64,000 nt of DNA, from NCBI RefSeq assembly GCF_020179475.1, contig NZ_JAILXZ010000002.1, forward strand, positions 682,001 through 746,000, given 5' to 3'. How positions within the stretch are numbered: the stretch's first letter is position 1; every line of letters begins with the position of its first letter. Positions 44,928 to 54,102 of this stretch are shown piece after piece. The DNA comes from Novosphingobium huizhouense. GTDB lineage: Bacteria > Pseudomonadota > Alphaproteobacteria > Sphingomonadales > Sphingomonadaceae. Under the pieces are notes generated by a model, which was not told the origin of the DNA, did no database searches, and saw nothing but the letters and a program-made list of their open reading frames with translations. Made by a program: the position numbers and the translations under genes.

Positions 44928-46085
44928 ATGTCCCCATCCGAAAACGACGCCGCTCCCAGGGAGGGCGAACGCATCGCCAAGTTGCTCGCGCGCGCCGGCA
45001 TTGCCTCGCGCCGCGAAGTGGAACGTCTGATCGAAGCCGGCCGCGTCGAGCTCGACGGCGTCGCCATCGCCACGCCCGCCACCGTGCTCACCTCGCTCGC
45101 CGGGGTCACCGTCGACGGCAAGCCGGTCGGCGCGGCCGCCGCCACGCGCATCTTCATGTTCCACAAGCCGTCCGGGCTGATCACCGCCGAGCGCGATCCC
45201 GCCGGGCGTCCGACGATCTACACCGCGCTGCGCAATGCGCTGCCCGATGGCGCGGGCCGGGTGATGCCGGTCGGCCGGCTCGACCTCAACACCGAGGGCT
45301 TGCTGCTGCTGACCAACGACGGCGAGCTCAAGCGCGCACTCGAACTGCCGGCGAGCGGCGTGCCCCGCACCTACCGCGCCCGCACCTTCGGCGACATCAG
45401 CCAGGAACAGCTCGAGGAATTGAGCCAGGGGCTCGAGATCGACGGCATCCGCTACGGCTCGATCGACGCCAACATGGAGCGCCGCACCGGGCGCAACCAG
45501 TGGGTGGAACTGACCCTGACCGAAGGCAAGAACCGCGAAGTCCGCCGCGTGCTGGAACACTTGGGGCTTCAGGTTTCGCGTCTGCTGCGCACGTCCTACG
45601 GCCCCTTCCATCTGGGCGCGCTTCAGCGCGGCTCGGTCGAGGAAGTGCCGCCCGCGATTGTCGAACGGTTCATGAAGGCGATGAAGCTGGACAAGCCGGT
45701 CATCGGCCGCGGCGCCGCGCCCCGTCCCAGACCCGTCGCATCAGCTGCACCGGCACCGGCCCGGCCCGAGCAAGCGCCGCGCACCAAGGCTTTCCCGAAG
45801 AAAAAGCCGGTCCGCCAGCGCGAGGTCCGCGAGGAACTCGATACCCGCAAGCCCGGCAAGCCCAATCAGCGCACCGGCTGGGGCGCCAAGACCGCCGAGC
45901 GCAGAGCCGCCCAAACGAAAACGGGGCAGGCCGACAAGCGCCGCTCCGCTCCCGCCAGCGCCCGTCCTGCCAGCGAACGTCCGAGCAGCGAGCGACCGAC
46001 CAGCGAGCGCCCGGCCCGGCCCGCCCGCCCCGGCACGCGGCATCCCACCGGAAAACCGCCGCGCGGGCCGCGGAGGCCCGGCTGA
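44928..46085 (+). CDS. rluB: rRNA large-subunit pseudouridine synthase (RluB/RsuA family)
   Basis: Modifies uridine in 23S rRNA (RluB) or a related position. The 385-aa product has an S4 domain (IAKLLARAGIASRREVERLI...GRVELDG), the catalytic GRLDLNTEGLLLLTNDG with the active Asp, and TYGPFHLG-type motifs. After about residue 250 comes a long basic, Ala/Pro/Arg-rich tail with SERP repeats, common in alphaproteobacterial RluB-like proteins and likely disordered RNA-binding sequence. ATG at 44928 with AAGGG upstream. Its stop overlaps the rsmD start by one base (TGATG). Confidence 0.9.
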   Translation: MSPSENDAAPREGERIAKLLARAGIASRREVERLIEAGRVELDGVAIATPATVLTSLAGVTVDGKPVGAAAATRIFMFHKPSGLITAERDPAGRPTIYTALRNALPDGAGRVMPVGRLDLNTEGLLLLTNDGELKRALELPASGVPRTYRARTFGDISQEQLEELSQGLEIDGIRYGSIDANMERRTGRNQWVELTLTEGKNREVRRVLEHLGLQVSRLLRTSYGPFHLGALQRGSVEEVPPAIVERFMKAMKLDKPVIGRGAAPRPRPVASAAPAPARPEQAPRTKAFPKKKPVRQREVREELDTRKPGKPNQRTGWGAKTAERRAAQTKTGQADKRRSAPASARPASERPSSERPTSERPARPARPGTRHPTGKPPRGPRRPG

Positions 46086-46633
46086 TGCTGCGGATCATCG
46101 CCGGCGAATGGCGCGGTCGCAAGTTGGCCGCGCCTGAAGGGGACGCCACCCGCCCCACCGCCGACCGTACCCGCGAAACGCTGTTTTCGATGCTGACCAG
46201 CCGGCTCGGCAGCTTCGAGGGGCTGAAGGTGGCCGACCTGTTTGCAGGGTCCGGCGCACTGGGCCTCGAAGCCCTGTCGCGCGGAGCGGAGCATGCACTG
46301 TTCGTCGAACAGGACCCGGCCGCGATCCGCGCGATCCGCGCCAACATCGCCGCCTTGCGCTGCGCCCCGCAATGCGACGTGCGCGCTTCGTCGGTGCTCT
46401 CGCTCGGCCCGGTCAAGGAGCCGCTCGACGTGATCCTGCTCGATCCGCCCTACAAGACCGGCGCGGGCGCGGTGGCGATCGACAAGCTGGTGCGACTGGG
46501 CTGGATCGGCGAAGGCACCTGGGTGAGCCTTGAGACCGAAGCCAAGGAAGTGCCGCAGATCAAGTCGCTCGAGATCGAAAGCGAGCGCACCGTCGGCAAG
46601 GCGCGGCTGACGCTGCTGCGCCTCAAGTCCTGA
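46085..46633 (+). CDS. rsmD: 16S rRNA m2G966 methyltransferase RsmD
   Basis: Class I SAM-dependent methyltransferase, 182 aa, acting on G966 of 16S rRNA. Motifs: MLRIIAGEWRGRKLAAP (typical N-terminus), RPTADRTRETLFSML, the SAM loop VADLFAGSGALGLEAL and catalytic LDPPY. Start overlaps the rluB stop by one base, so both are translated as a pair. Converges on the MFS gene. Confidence 0.95.
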   Translation: MLRIIAGEWRGRKLAAPEGDATRPTADRTRETLFSMLTSRLGSFEGLKVADLFAGSGALGLEALSRGAEHALFVEQDPAAIRAIRANIAALRCAPQCDVRASSVLSLGPVKEPLDVILLDPPYKTGAGAVAIDKLVRLGWIGEGTWVSLETEAKEVPQIKSLEIESERTVGKARLTLLRLKS

Positions 46634-46636
46634 ACA

Positions 46637-47896
46637 TCAGGTCCTGATTTTCGGGGCGAAGACCACGCCCGCGAGCGTCAGCGCACCGGCCAGCGTCAGG
46701 AACAGCCCAACGTAAGGCGTGCCGCCCTTCGCGGCGAGCAAGGCGGCGGCAAACGGTGCCAGCGCCCCGCCGATGATGCCGCCCATGTTGAAGGCAAGGC
46801 TGATCCCGGTGTAGCGCACCGGCACGGCATAGAGCGTTGGCAGCCAGCCGCCGAGCGGCCCGTAGACCAGCCCCATCACCAGCAGCGACAGCGAAAGCGT
46901 CGCGAAGACCACCGGCAGCGAGCCCGAACCGAGGCCCGAGCCGAACAGCAGCCCGACCACCGCCGTCAGCAGCGCCCCTTTGCCCAGCACGTTCTTCGCG
47001 CTGGTCCTGTCCGCCCAGTACCCGGCAATCAGGATGCCGATGGCCAGGAAGGTGTTGGCGGCAAGCTGGACGCCGAGGAATTGCTGTTTGGCATAACCCA
47101 GCTTGGTCGTCGCGAAGGAGAGCGCGAAGGTCGTGGCGAGGTAGAAGATCGCAAAGCACGCGACCACGCCCGCGATCCCGGCCAAGACCGCGCCGGGATG
47201 TTCGCGCAGCAGCCGGCCGATCGGCACGGCGGGCGGCGCTTCGTGCGCCAGCGCTTCCTTGAACGCCGCGGTCTCGCCGATCTTCAGCCGCACCCACAGC
47301 CCGAGGCCGACCAGCAAGGCGCTCGCAAGAAACGGAATGCGCCAGCCCCAGGCTACGAAATCGGCCTCGTCCAGCGTGTAGCTCAGGATCAGGAACAGCC
47401 CGTTGGCGAACAGGAAACCCAGCGGCGCGCCCAGTTGCGGCGCCGAGCCGAAGCGCGCTTCCCAGCCCTTGGGCGCGTTTTCCACCGCGAGCAGCGAGGC
47501 CCCGCCCCATTCGCCGCCGAGACCGAAGCCCTGCCCGAAGCGCAGAAGGCACAGCAGCGCCGGCGCGATCGGCCCGGCCATCGCATAGGTCGGCAGGAAC
47601 GCGATCAGCAGCGTCGACCCGCCCATCAGCATCAGCGAGGCGACGAGCGTCGACTTGCGTCCGATGCGGTCGCCGAAATGGCCGAAGGCGATCGCGCCGA
47701 CCGGCCTTGCGAAGAAGGCAAGGCCGAAGGTCATGAACGCCAGCAGGGTCTGCGCCGACTGGCTTTCGGCGGGGAAGAATAGCGGTCCGATCACCAGCGC
47801 GGCGGCGGTCGCGTAGATGTAGAAGTCGTAGAACTCCACCGCCGTGCCGACGAGACTGGCGGTGAGGATGCGGGCGTGCTGGCGGATCGGGTTCAT
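46637..47896 (-). CDS. MFS transporter, metabolite:proton symporter (MHS) type
   Basis: Twelve-segment inner-membrane transporter, 419 aa. The opening TASLVGTAVEFYDFYIYATAAALV, the loop FGDRIGRKSTL between segments 2 and 3, and FGQGFGLGGEWGGA are characteristic of the MHS branch (KgtP, ProP, ShiA), which import organic acids or osmolytes with protons. Substrate not predictable; a stand-alone gene. Confidence 0.88.
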   Translation of the reverse strand: MNPIRQHARILTASLVGTAVEFYDFYIYATAAALVIGPLFFPAESQSAQTLLAFMTFGLAFFARPVGAIAFGHFGDRIGRKSTLVASLMLMGGSTLLIAFLPTYAMAGPIAPALLCLLRFGQGFGLGGEWGGASLLAVENAPKGWEARFGSAPQLGAPLGFLFANGLFLILSYTLDEADFVAWGWRIPFLASALLVGLGLWVRLKIGETAAFKEALAHEAPPAVPIGRLLREHPGAVLAGIAGVVACFAIFYLATTFALSFATTKLGYAKQQFLGVQLAANTFLAIGILIAGYWADRTSAKNVLGKGALLTAVVGLLFGSGLGSGSLPVVFATLSLSLLVMGLVYGPLGGWLPTLYAVPVRYTGISLAFNMGGIIGGALAPFAAALLAAKGGTPYVGLFLTLAGALTLAGVVFAPKIRT

Positions 47897-47934
47897 CCCC
47901 GCGACATACCGAACCGGCGGCGTTTGCCCATACG

Positions 47935-47962
47935 AAAAGGGCGCCGGCAGAAACCGGCGCCC
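47935..47962 (-). terminator. Rho-independent terminator of the exported repeat-protein gene
   Basis: GGGCGCCGG, 6-nt loop, CCGGCGCCC (9 perfect pairs), followed by TTTT on the minus strand, about 55 nt after the stop at 48018. Confidence 0.88.
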
Positions 47963-48017
47963 TTCCCGCTTGCGACCCGAGAGGGGATGGCTCGGGCGGG
48001 TTATTCGATCAAAGCGC

Positions 48018-48779
48018 TCAGACCCCGCCGCGGTTGCGGCAGTTGTCCTGCAGCTTCTTGGTGCAGACCGGGTACTTCTTGTTCATCGCATCGGCCGGCG
48101 GCGGGGGAACGGCGTCGCTGGTCGTGGTCGCGGCATACTGCTGGCCGGCTGGGGCCGTCCCCGCGTCGACCGCGCCCGGCGCCGTCGGCATCGGTGCGCT
48201 CGAATCCATCGTCGCGTCGGCCATCGGCTTGCCGGTCGAGGCGCCGCTCGGCGGCGTCGCCGGCGTCGCGGGCGTTGCCCGGGTACCCGTGCCCGGGTTG
48301 GGCTGCGCCGGGGTCGCCGGGGTCGCGCGGCCCTTCACCTGCGCGGTGATCGTCGGCCAGACCTGCATGCGCTGCTCGGGAGTCATCGCATAGATCTGCC
48401 CGCGCTGCTCGTCGGTCAGCGCCCACCAGCCCTTCTGCTGGTCGGCATCGAGCGTCCAGTAGTATTCCTGGTAGGTCGAAGGCCAGGCGTCGTACTTGGT
48501 GCGCTGGTCGGCGGGCCATGCGCCGTATTGGCCCTTCTGGTCGGCGCTCATCGAGAATTTGCCGCTGGCCGCCGTGCCGGTCGAAGTCGTGCCGGTCGAG
48601 GTCGTATCGGTCGAGGTCGTGCCGGTCGTCGACGACGGCGCGCTCGTCGTGGTGTCGCTCATCGTCGACGGCGACGAAGAGGTCGTGGTGGTGGTCGAGG
48701 AAGTCGACTGCGCGTGGATGGCCGCAGGAACGCTGCCCATGGCGAGCGCAGCAGCGCTCAGCAGAAAGATCTTTCGCAT
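48018..48779 (-). CDS. Exported Ser/Thr-rich protein with degenerate tandem repeats
   Basis: A 253-aa protein of unknown function with a signal peptide (MRKIFLLSAAALAMGSVPAAIHAQ). A 45-residue Ser/Thr-rich linker follows, then about five degenerate units of 11-15 residues built on DQ(K/R)xxYxxW (GQYGAW, TKYDAW, YYWTL, KGWWAL, GQIYAM, MQVWP). Next comes a Pro/Ala-rich stretch, and the C-terminus has CTKKLQDNCRNRGG. It recalls small surface or periplasmic proteins common in sphingomonads. AGGAG precedes the ATG; a strong terminator follows, so it is a single-gene unit. Confidence 0.8.
   Translation of the reverse strand: MRKIFLLSAAALAMGSVPAAIHAQSTSSTTTTTSSSPSTMSDTTTSAPSSTTGTTSTDTTSTGTTSTGTAASGKFSMSADQKGQYGAWPADQRTKYDAWPSTYQEYYWTLDADQQKGWWALTDEQRGQIYAMTPEQRMQVWPTITAQVKGRATPATPAQPNPGTGTRATPATPATPPSGASTGKPMADATMDSSAPMPTAPGAVDAGTAPAGQQYAATTTSDAVPPPPADAMNKKYPVCTKKLQDNCRNRGGV
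48576..48628 (-). repeat. 15-bp tandem repeat coding for the Thr/Ser linker
   Basis: Three and a half copies of a 15-bp unit (gccggtcgaggtcgt on the plus strand, one or two changes per copy) inside the Ser/Thr linker of the exported repeat protein. A candidate site for length variation between strains. Confidence 0.8.
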
Positions 48780-49091
48780 CGTAGTCTCCTGTTCGTTTTC
48801 TTGTAACCCGAAGTTCGAGCCACCTACGCCGCCTGCACACGAGCGTTCCGCGAGCTTCGGTGAATCGAGACAACCAGAAGATGAAGCGACTATTTGCCGA
48901 ACAGAAAATTCTACTGAGGATCGACTGGATTTGACTGCATAATATCCGGGAGCGATCCAAGATTAACCCAATATGAACCACAGTATTATTGAACGGCAAG
49001 TCTGCAACCTAACGGCGCACAGGCGCCACCGTTCCCGCAGCGGCGATCGATCGCCTTGCACGCCCTGCGCGGGTTCCCTACTTGTTCCGGG
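48780..49091. other. 312-nt AT-richer intergenic region, divergent promoters
   Basis: Separates the leftward exported protein from the rightward helicase. It holds the AGGAG ribosome site of the former, and a comparatively AT-rich part (about 48890-49010) with TTGACT and TATAAT-like words on both strands. I see no complete gene, tRNA or strong hairpin in it. Confidence 0.5.
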
Positions 49092-51392
49092 GTGAGCAGC
49101 ACCGAATCCCCGTCCGCCCCGCAGCACGCCGCCCCCGCCTGGCTCGATGGCCTGAACCCGCCGCAACGCGATGCGGTGACCACCACCGAAGGCCCGGTGC
49201 TGATGCTGGCGGGCGCCGGCACCGGCAAGACCGCCGCGCTCACCGCGCGGCTCGCCAACCTGCTGCGCCAGCGGCTCGCCTGGCCGAGCGAGATCCTCTG
49301 CGTTACCTTCACCAACAAGGCCGCGCGCGAGATGCGCGAGCGCGTCGGCCAGCTGATCGGCCCGTCGGTCGAAGGGATGCCTTGGCTGGGCACGTTTCAT
49401 TCGGTCGCGGCCAAGATGCTGCGCCGCCATGCGGAGCTGGTCGGGCTGCAGTCGAACTTCACGATCATCGACACCGACGATCAGCTGCGCCTGCTCAAGC
49501 AGCTGATCGTGGCCGAGGGTCTCGACGAAAAGCGCTGGCCCGCGCGCCAGCTCGCCGGGCTGATCGACAAGTGGAAGAACCGCGGGCTGAACCCCGCGGA
49601 CCTCGATGCGGGCGAGAACGAAGCCTATGCCAACGGCAAGGGGCAGCGCTTCTATGCGCTCTACCAGAACCGGCTGAAGGACCTCAACGCCTGCGACTTC
49701 GGCGACCTGCTGCTCCACATGCTCAACATCTTCCGGCGCGAGCGCGACATCCTCGCGATGTACCAGCAGCGCTTCAAGTACGTCATGGTCGACGAATACC
49801 AGGACACCAACGCGGTCCAGTACCTGTGGCTGCGGCTACTGGCGCAGACGCGCAAGAACATCTGCGTGGTGGGCGACGACGACCAGTCGATCTATTCCTG
49901 GCGCGGCGCGGAGGTCGCCAACATCCTGCGCTTCGAAAAGGACTTTCCCGGCGCGAAAGTCATCAAGCTCGAACAGAACTACCGCTCCACCCCGCACATC
50001 CTCGGCGCCGCCTCGGGCCTGATCGCCGCCAACGAGGAGCGCCTCGGCAAGACGCTGTGGACCGAGCGCAACGGCGGCGACAAGGTCCGCGTCATCGGCA
50101 TCTGGGACGGGCCGGAAGAAGCGCGCCGCATCGGCGAGGAGATCGAGCGGCTGGAGCGCGAGGGGTGCAGTCTCGACGCCGTCGCCATCCTCGTGCGTGC
50201 GCAGTTCCAGACGCGCGAGATCGAGGACCGCTTCATCCAGATCGGCATGTCGTACAAGATCGTCGGCGGCTTCCGCTTCTACGAGCGCGCCGAGATCCGC
50301 GATGCATTGGCCTACCTGCGGCTCATCGCCAGCCCGTCGGACGACCTTGCCTTCGAGCGCATCTACAACACCCCCAAGCGCGGGCTCGGCGACAAGACGC
50401 TGGAGAAGATCCACCGCTTCGCCCGCGCGCAGCGCCTGCCGCTGCTGCGCGCCGCGCTCGAGATCTGCGACACCGACGAACTGCCGACGCGCGCGAGGAA
50501 CACGCTGCTGGCGCTGGTGCGCGATTTCGCCCGCTGGCGCGATGCGGCGGGAACGCTGGTCCCGGCCGAACTTGCCCGCACGATCCTCGACGAAAGCGGC
50601 TACACCGCCGCGCTCCAGGCCGAAAAGAGCGCCGAGGCCAATGGCCGGCTCGAAAACCTGTCAGAACTTGCCCGCGCGATGGAGGAATACGAAAGCTTAA
50701 GCGACTTCCTCGAACACGTCAGCCTGGTCATGGACAACGACCGGAGCGAGGACGAGGAGAAGGTCACGGTGATGACCATCCACGCCGCCAAGGGTCTCGA
50801 ATTCGACCAGGTGTTCCTGCCCGGCTGGGAGGAAGGCGTCTTCCCCAGCCAGCGCGCGCTCGATGAAGGCGGCCTCGCGTCCCTGGAGGAAGAACGCCGC
50901 CTAGCCTATGTCGCGATCACCCGGGCGAAGAAGCGCTGCACCATCCTCCACGCCGCCAACCGGCGCATCTACGGCCAGTGGACCAGCTCGATCCCCAGCC
51001 GCTTCATCGGCGAACTGCCTGCCGACCACATCGAGGAGGAAACCACCCTGTCGGGCGGCGCCTCGCTGTGGCGGGCGCAGTGGTCGGAACATTCCGATCC
51101 CTTCGCCGACGTCGCACGGCACCAGCCCTCGCGCATCGTCACCCGCGGCCCCGGCTGGCAGCGCGCCGCGGCGCAGGTCTATGACCCTGCGCCCAAGCGC
51201 ATTGCCGAGCCGGGGCGCAGCGCGGCGAGCTTCGCCTCGAAACCCCGCGCCGACATCGGCATCGGCGCGCGCGTGTTCCACGACAAGTTCGGCTACGGCA
51301 CCGTTGCCGCGCAGGAAGGCAACAAGCTCGAGATCGATTTCGAGACGGCCGGGCGCAAGCGCGTGATCGACAGCTTCGTCAAGCCGGCGTGA
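49092..51392 (+). CDS. uvrD: UvrD/PcrA-type ATP-dependent DNA helicase
   Basis: SF1A helicase of 766 aa acting in nucleotide excision and mismatch repair and in removing RecA. Motifs are complete: GLNPPQRDAV (Q motif), AGAGTGKT, VTFTNKAAREM, MVDEYQDTNAVQY, GDDDQSIYSWRGA, LEQNYRS, VMTIHAAKGLEFDQVFLPGWEEGVFP and AYVAITRAKKR. A C-terminal Tudor-like segment (RVFHDKFGYGTVAAQEGNKLEIDFETAGRK cut short here) matches PcrA/UvrD tails. Start taken as the GTG at 49092, directly before SSTESPSAP; no strong Shine-Dalgarno is visible and a few codons either way are possible. Confidence 0.95.
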   Translation: MSSTESPSAPQHAAPAWLDGLNPPQRDAVTTTEGPVLMLAGAGTGKTAALTARLANLLRQRLAWPSEILCVTFTNKAAREMRERVGQLIGPSVEGMPWLGTFHSVAAKMLRRHAELVGLQSNFTIIDTDDQLRLLKQLIVAEGLDEKRWPARQLAGLIDKWKNRGLNPADLDAGENEAYANGKGQRFYALYQNRLKDLNACDFGDLLLHMLNIFRRERDILAMYQQRFKYVMVDEYQDTNAVQYLWLRLLAQTRKNICVVGDDDQSIYSWRGAEVANILRFEKDFPGAKVIKLEQNYRSTPHILGAASGLIAANEERLGKTLWTERNGGDKVRVIGIWDGPEEARRIGEEIERLEREGCSLDAVAILVRAQFQTREIEDRFIQIGMSYKIVGGFRFYERAEIRDALAYLRLIASPSDDLAFERIYNTPKRGLGDKTLEKIHRFARAQRLPLLRAALEICDTDELPTRARNTLLALVRDFARWRDAAGTLVPAELARTILDESGYTAALQAEKSAEANGRLENLSELARAMEEYESLSDFLEHVSLVMDNDRSEDEEKVTVMTIHAAKGLEFDQVFLPGWEEGVFPSQRALDEGGLASLEEERRLAYVAITRAKKRCTILHAANRRIYGQWTSSIPSRFIGELPADHIEEETTLSGGASLWRAQWSEHSDPFADVARHQPSRIVTRGPGWQRAAAQVYDPAPKRIAEPGRSAASFASKPRADIGIGARVFHDKFGYGTVAAQEGNKLEIDFETAGRKRVIDSFVKPA

Positions 51393-51401
51393 GCTTTTCG
51401 C

Positions 51402-52160
51402 TTACGGCAGGTTGAGCGCCTTCGCACCGTTGGCGTCGAACCAGGCCGTGCCGTTCGCCACCATCGCCTGCCCGTCCCGCACGAACATCTCGTGCGGGAT
51501 GGCCTCGCGCAGCCGCGCCACGCTGGCGGGCGCGAGCACCTGCCGGCAATAAGGCGAGAACGCCGCCGCCAATCGCACCGTCACGCGCGTCCGGCCGTTG
51601 ATCGTCAGCGGATAGGACATCGTCCCGGCGAGCACCTTGCAATCGCCCTTGCGCACCGCATTGAGGAAGCGCCGCACCCGCGCCTCGAACGCGGCGTCGC
51701 TCTCGCGGGTGACATCGCCGTACCAGCGCGCCGGCGATGGCCCTTGCAGCACCGTGCCGAAGCCGAACCGCGCGGGCAGCGCCTTGGCCCCGCTGGTCCA
51801 CTGGCCGGCGAGCCCGGTCGCAGTGGCGAAATTGAGCGGACGCGGCTCCTTCGGGTCGGCGTTGGTCAGGGCCAGCGCCATCCGCGCCCCGTCCGGTTCG
51901 TCGAGCACCAGCGTCTCGCCGACTTGCACGATCTTGAGCGGGATGTCCTTGCCCGTGCTCGCATAATAGTAATGCGCGGCAACGACTTCGCGGCGATCTC
52001 TGATCGTCAGGTTGAGCCCGGCGCGATAGGGACCGACGCTGCCCTCGGCGACGAAGGTCTCGAGCGAGGCGGACGCCGGCGACTGCGCCGGCGCCGCTGC
52101 GGGAATCGCCGCCGCCAGCAGCAGGCAGCCCATCGCCACTGCCCGCGCACGCGCGATCAT
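51402..52160 (-). CDS. Exported protein of unknown function
   Basis: A 252-aa protein with a signal peptide (VAMGCLLLAAAIPAAAPAQ). The mature part has a beta-rich N-half (GSVGPYRAGLNLTIRDRREVVAAHYYYASTG cut at 20: GSVGPYRAGLNLTIRDRREV, followed by AHYYYAS), reminiscent of periplasmic lipocalin-like or DUF domains, and a helical C-half with FLNAVRKGDCKVLAGTMSYP and two or three cysteines. No family recognised. ATG overlaps the stop of the upstream small gene (ATGA), so it belongs to the RNA-helicase operon. Confidence 0.65.
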   Translation of the reverse strand: MIARARAVAMGCLLLAAAIPAAAPAQSPASASLETFVAEGSVGPYRAGLNLTIRDRREVVAAHYYYASTGKDIPLKIVQVGETLVLDEPDGARMALALTNADPKEPRPLNFATATGLAGQWTSGAKALPARFGFGTVLQGPSPARWYGDVTRESDAAFEARVRRFLNAVRKGDCKVLAGTMSYPLTINGRTRVTVRLAAAFSPYCRQVLAPASVARLREAIPHEMFVRDGQAMVANGTAWFDANGAKALNLP

Positions 52161-52480
52161 CGGCCGCTCGCCTCGAACCGCACGAGCGCCGCAGCGAGGT
52201 CCGCAGCCCGCACGCCGACGAGATTGAGATCGCCGAAACGGCCGAGAAACACCCGCAGCGGCGGCTTCGCGCGCGCCGGAAAGGCGCGCCGCATCACCCG
52301 CACCAGTTCGGGAACACCATCGCAGGCCAGCGCGATGTCGTAGGCAGGGCCGTCGGGCGCCGCGTCATCGCGTCGATGCACCACGATGGCGAGCGAGAGG
52401 TCCTTGCGGCCCAGCATGACCTCGGCCCGGTTCGCCAGATCGAGCAGCAGGGCCCGACACTCGGGAGCCAGCCCGCCCAC
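52157..52480 (-). CDS. Small conserved-looking hypothetical protein
   Basis: A 107-aa soluble protein starting with GTG at 52480, six nt after the RNA helicase stop. It alternates helices and strands (RALLLDLANRAEVMLGRKDL, SLAIVVHRRDD, ALACDGVPELVRVMRR, LRVFLGRFGDLNLVGV). I recognise no family. Operon position between the DEAD-box helicase and an exported protein, with a four-base overlap to the latter, argues that it is real. Confidence 0.6.
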   Translation of the reverse strand: MGGLAPECRALLLDLANRAEVMLGRKDLSLAIVVHRRDDAAPDGPAYDIALACDGVPELVRVMRRAFPARAKPPLRVFLGRFGDLNLVGVRAADLAAALVRFEASGR

Positions 52481-52486
52481 GCTGGA

Positions 52487-53917
52487 TTAGAGCGCCGAAA
52501 CGCCCAGGAATTCGGGGATCGGGCCGTTCCATTCGCCGGGCTTGCTCGGCGGCTCGGACGGCTGCTGGCGCCGGTCCTCGCGATAGTCCGGGTTGTAGTC
52601 GGGGCGCACGCTGCGTTCGGCGCGCGGACGCCGCTCCTCGCGCGGCCGTTCCTCGCGCGGGCGTTCCTCGCGGGGCCGTTCCTCGCGCCCCTTGCGGCCG
52701 GAGCGGCGCTCGGTGCGCTCGCCGCGCTCGTCCTGCGGCTCGTCGCGGCGGCGGCGCGCGGTCCGCGCCGGGCGTTCGTCGTCGCCCGCTTCGGCCTTGT
52801 CGACCTCGAGCTTGAGCTCGGGGATCTTGCCGCCGGTCAGCTTCTCGACATTGGCGATCGCCTCGGCGTCCTCGCTGCTCACTAGCGTGAAGGCGCGGCC
52901 CGTCGCCCCGCCGCGGCCGGTGCGGCCGATGCGGTGGACATAGTCGTCCGGGTGCCACGGCGTGTCGAAGTTGAACACGTGGCTCACCCCCTTCACGTCG
53001 AGCCCGCGCGCGGCGACGTCGGAGGCGCACAGGATGTTGATCTCGCCGTCCTTGAACCGCTGCAGTTCGGCGTTGCGCGAAGGCTGGTCCATGTCGCCGT
53101 GGATCTCGCCCGCAGAGAAACCGTGCCGCTTCAGGCTCTTGGCCAGTTCGCGCACGGTCGTCTTGCGGTTGGCGAAGATGATCGCGGTGGTGACGTTGTC
53201 GGTGCGCAGCAGGTGGCGCAGCACCTCGCGCTTGGCGCGGCTCGTCGTCGGCACCTTGAACTGGGCGATGTTGGTATTGGTCGAAGCCGGCCGCGCGACT
53301 TCGATATACTTGGGATTGCTCAGGAACTTGTCGGCGAGCTTCTTGATCGGCGGCGGCATCGTCGCCGAGAACAGCAGCGTCTGGCGCTGCGCCGGAAGCT
53401 TCGAACAGATCGTCTCGATGTCGGGGATGAAGCCCATGTCGAGCATCCGGTCGGCTTCGTCGATCACCAGCAGGTCGCAGCCGGTGAGCAGGATCTTGCC
53501 GCGCTCGAACAGGTCCATCAGCCGGCCCGGCGTCGCGATCAGCACGTCGACGCCTTCCTGGAGCGCCTTGACCTGGTCGCCCATCTGCACGCCGCCGATC
53601 AGCAGCGCCATCTTGAGATCGTGGTTCTTGCCGTACTTCTCGAAGTTCTCGGCGACCTGCGCGGCGAGTTCGCGCGTCGGCTCGAGAATCAGCGAGCGCG
53701 GCATCAGCGCGCGGCGGCGGCCGTGCGCCAGGATGTCGATCATCGGCAGCACGAAACCGGCGGTCTTGCCGGTGCCGGTCTGGGCGATGCCGATCAGGTC
53801 CTTCATCATCAGGACCGCAGGGATCGCCTGCGCCTGGATCGGAGTCGGCGTATCGTAGCCGGCGTCGGTGACCGACTTCAGCAATTCATCGGAGAGGCCG
53901 AGGTCGGCGAATTTCAT
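52487..53917 (-). CDS. DEAD-box RNA helicase (RhlE-like)
   Basis: ATP-dependent RNA helicase, 476 aa, involved in ribosome assembly or RNA turnover. Motifs: Q motif FADLGLSDELLKSV...PTPIQ, AQTGTGKT, PTRELAAQV, TPGRLMDL, VIDEADRMLDMGF (DEAD), SATMPPPI, ARGLDVKGVSHV and HRIGRTGRGG. The C-terminal 110 residues are highly charged and repetitive (REERP units), typical of RhlE tails that bind RNA and drive phase separation. Downstream genes follow at 6 nt and by overlap. Confidence 0.93.
   Translation of the reverse strand: MKFADLGLSDELLKSVTDAGYDTPTPIQAQAIPAVLMMKDLIGIAQTGTGKTAGFVLPMIDILAHGRRRALMPRSLILEPTRELAAQVAENFEKYGKNHDLKMALLIGGVQMGDQVKALQEGVDVLIATPGRLMDLFERGKILLTGCDLLVIDEADRMLDMGFIPDIETICSKLPAQRQTLLFSATMPPPIKKLADKFLSNPKYIEVARPASTNTNIAQFKVPTTSRAKREVLRHLLRTDNVTTAIIFANRKTTVRELAKSLKRHGFSAGEIHGDMDQPSRNAELQRFKDGEINILCASDVAARGLDVKGVSHVFNFDTPWHPDDYVHRIGRTGRGGATGRAFTLVSSEDAEAIANVEKLTGGKIPELKLEVDKAEAGDDERPARTARRRRDEPQDERGERTERRSGRKGREERPREERPREERPREERRPRAERSVRPDYNPDYREDRRQQPSEPPSKPGEWNGPIPEFLGVSAL
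52634..52693 (-). repeat. 15-bp tandem repeat in the RNA-helicase tail
   Basis: Four imperfect copies of a 15-bp unit (ttcctcgcgcggccg on the plus strand) encode the REERP repeats of the C-terminal tail. Prone to copy-number change. Confidence 0.85.
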
Positions 53918-54102
53918 GCAGTTGGATTTTCCGAATACAGGCGTCGCAGATCACCGGCGTCGCAGGTCGTTGTCGCGCGCATGCCGGAACTTGCGACGGT
54001 CCGGCATCCGGCTCGCCGCTATGCCGAAACCCGCGCGAAGTCAAGGAAACCCGACAGACGCTGCAACCCCGCCCCTATGCCGGAGCCGAACCGATCGCCC
54101 GC

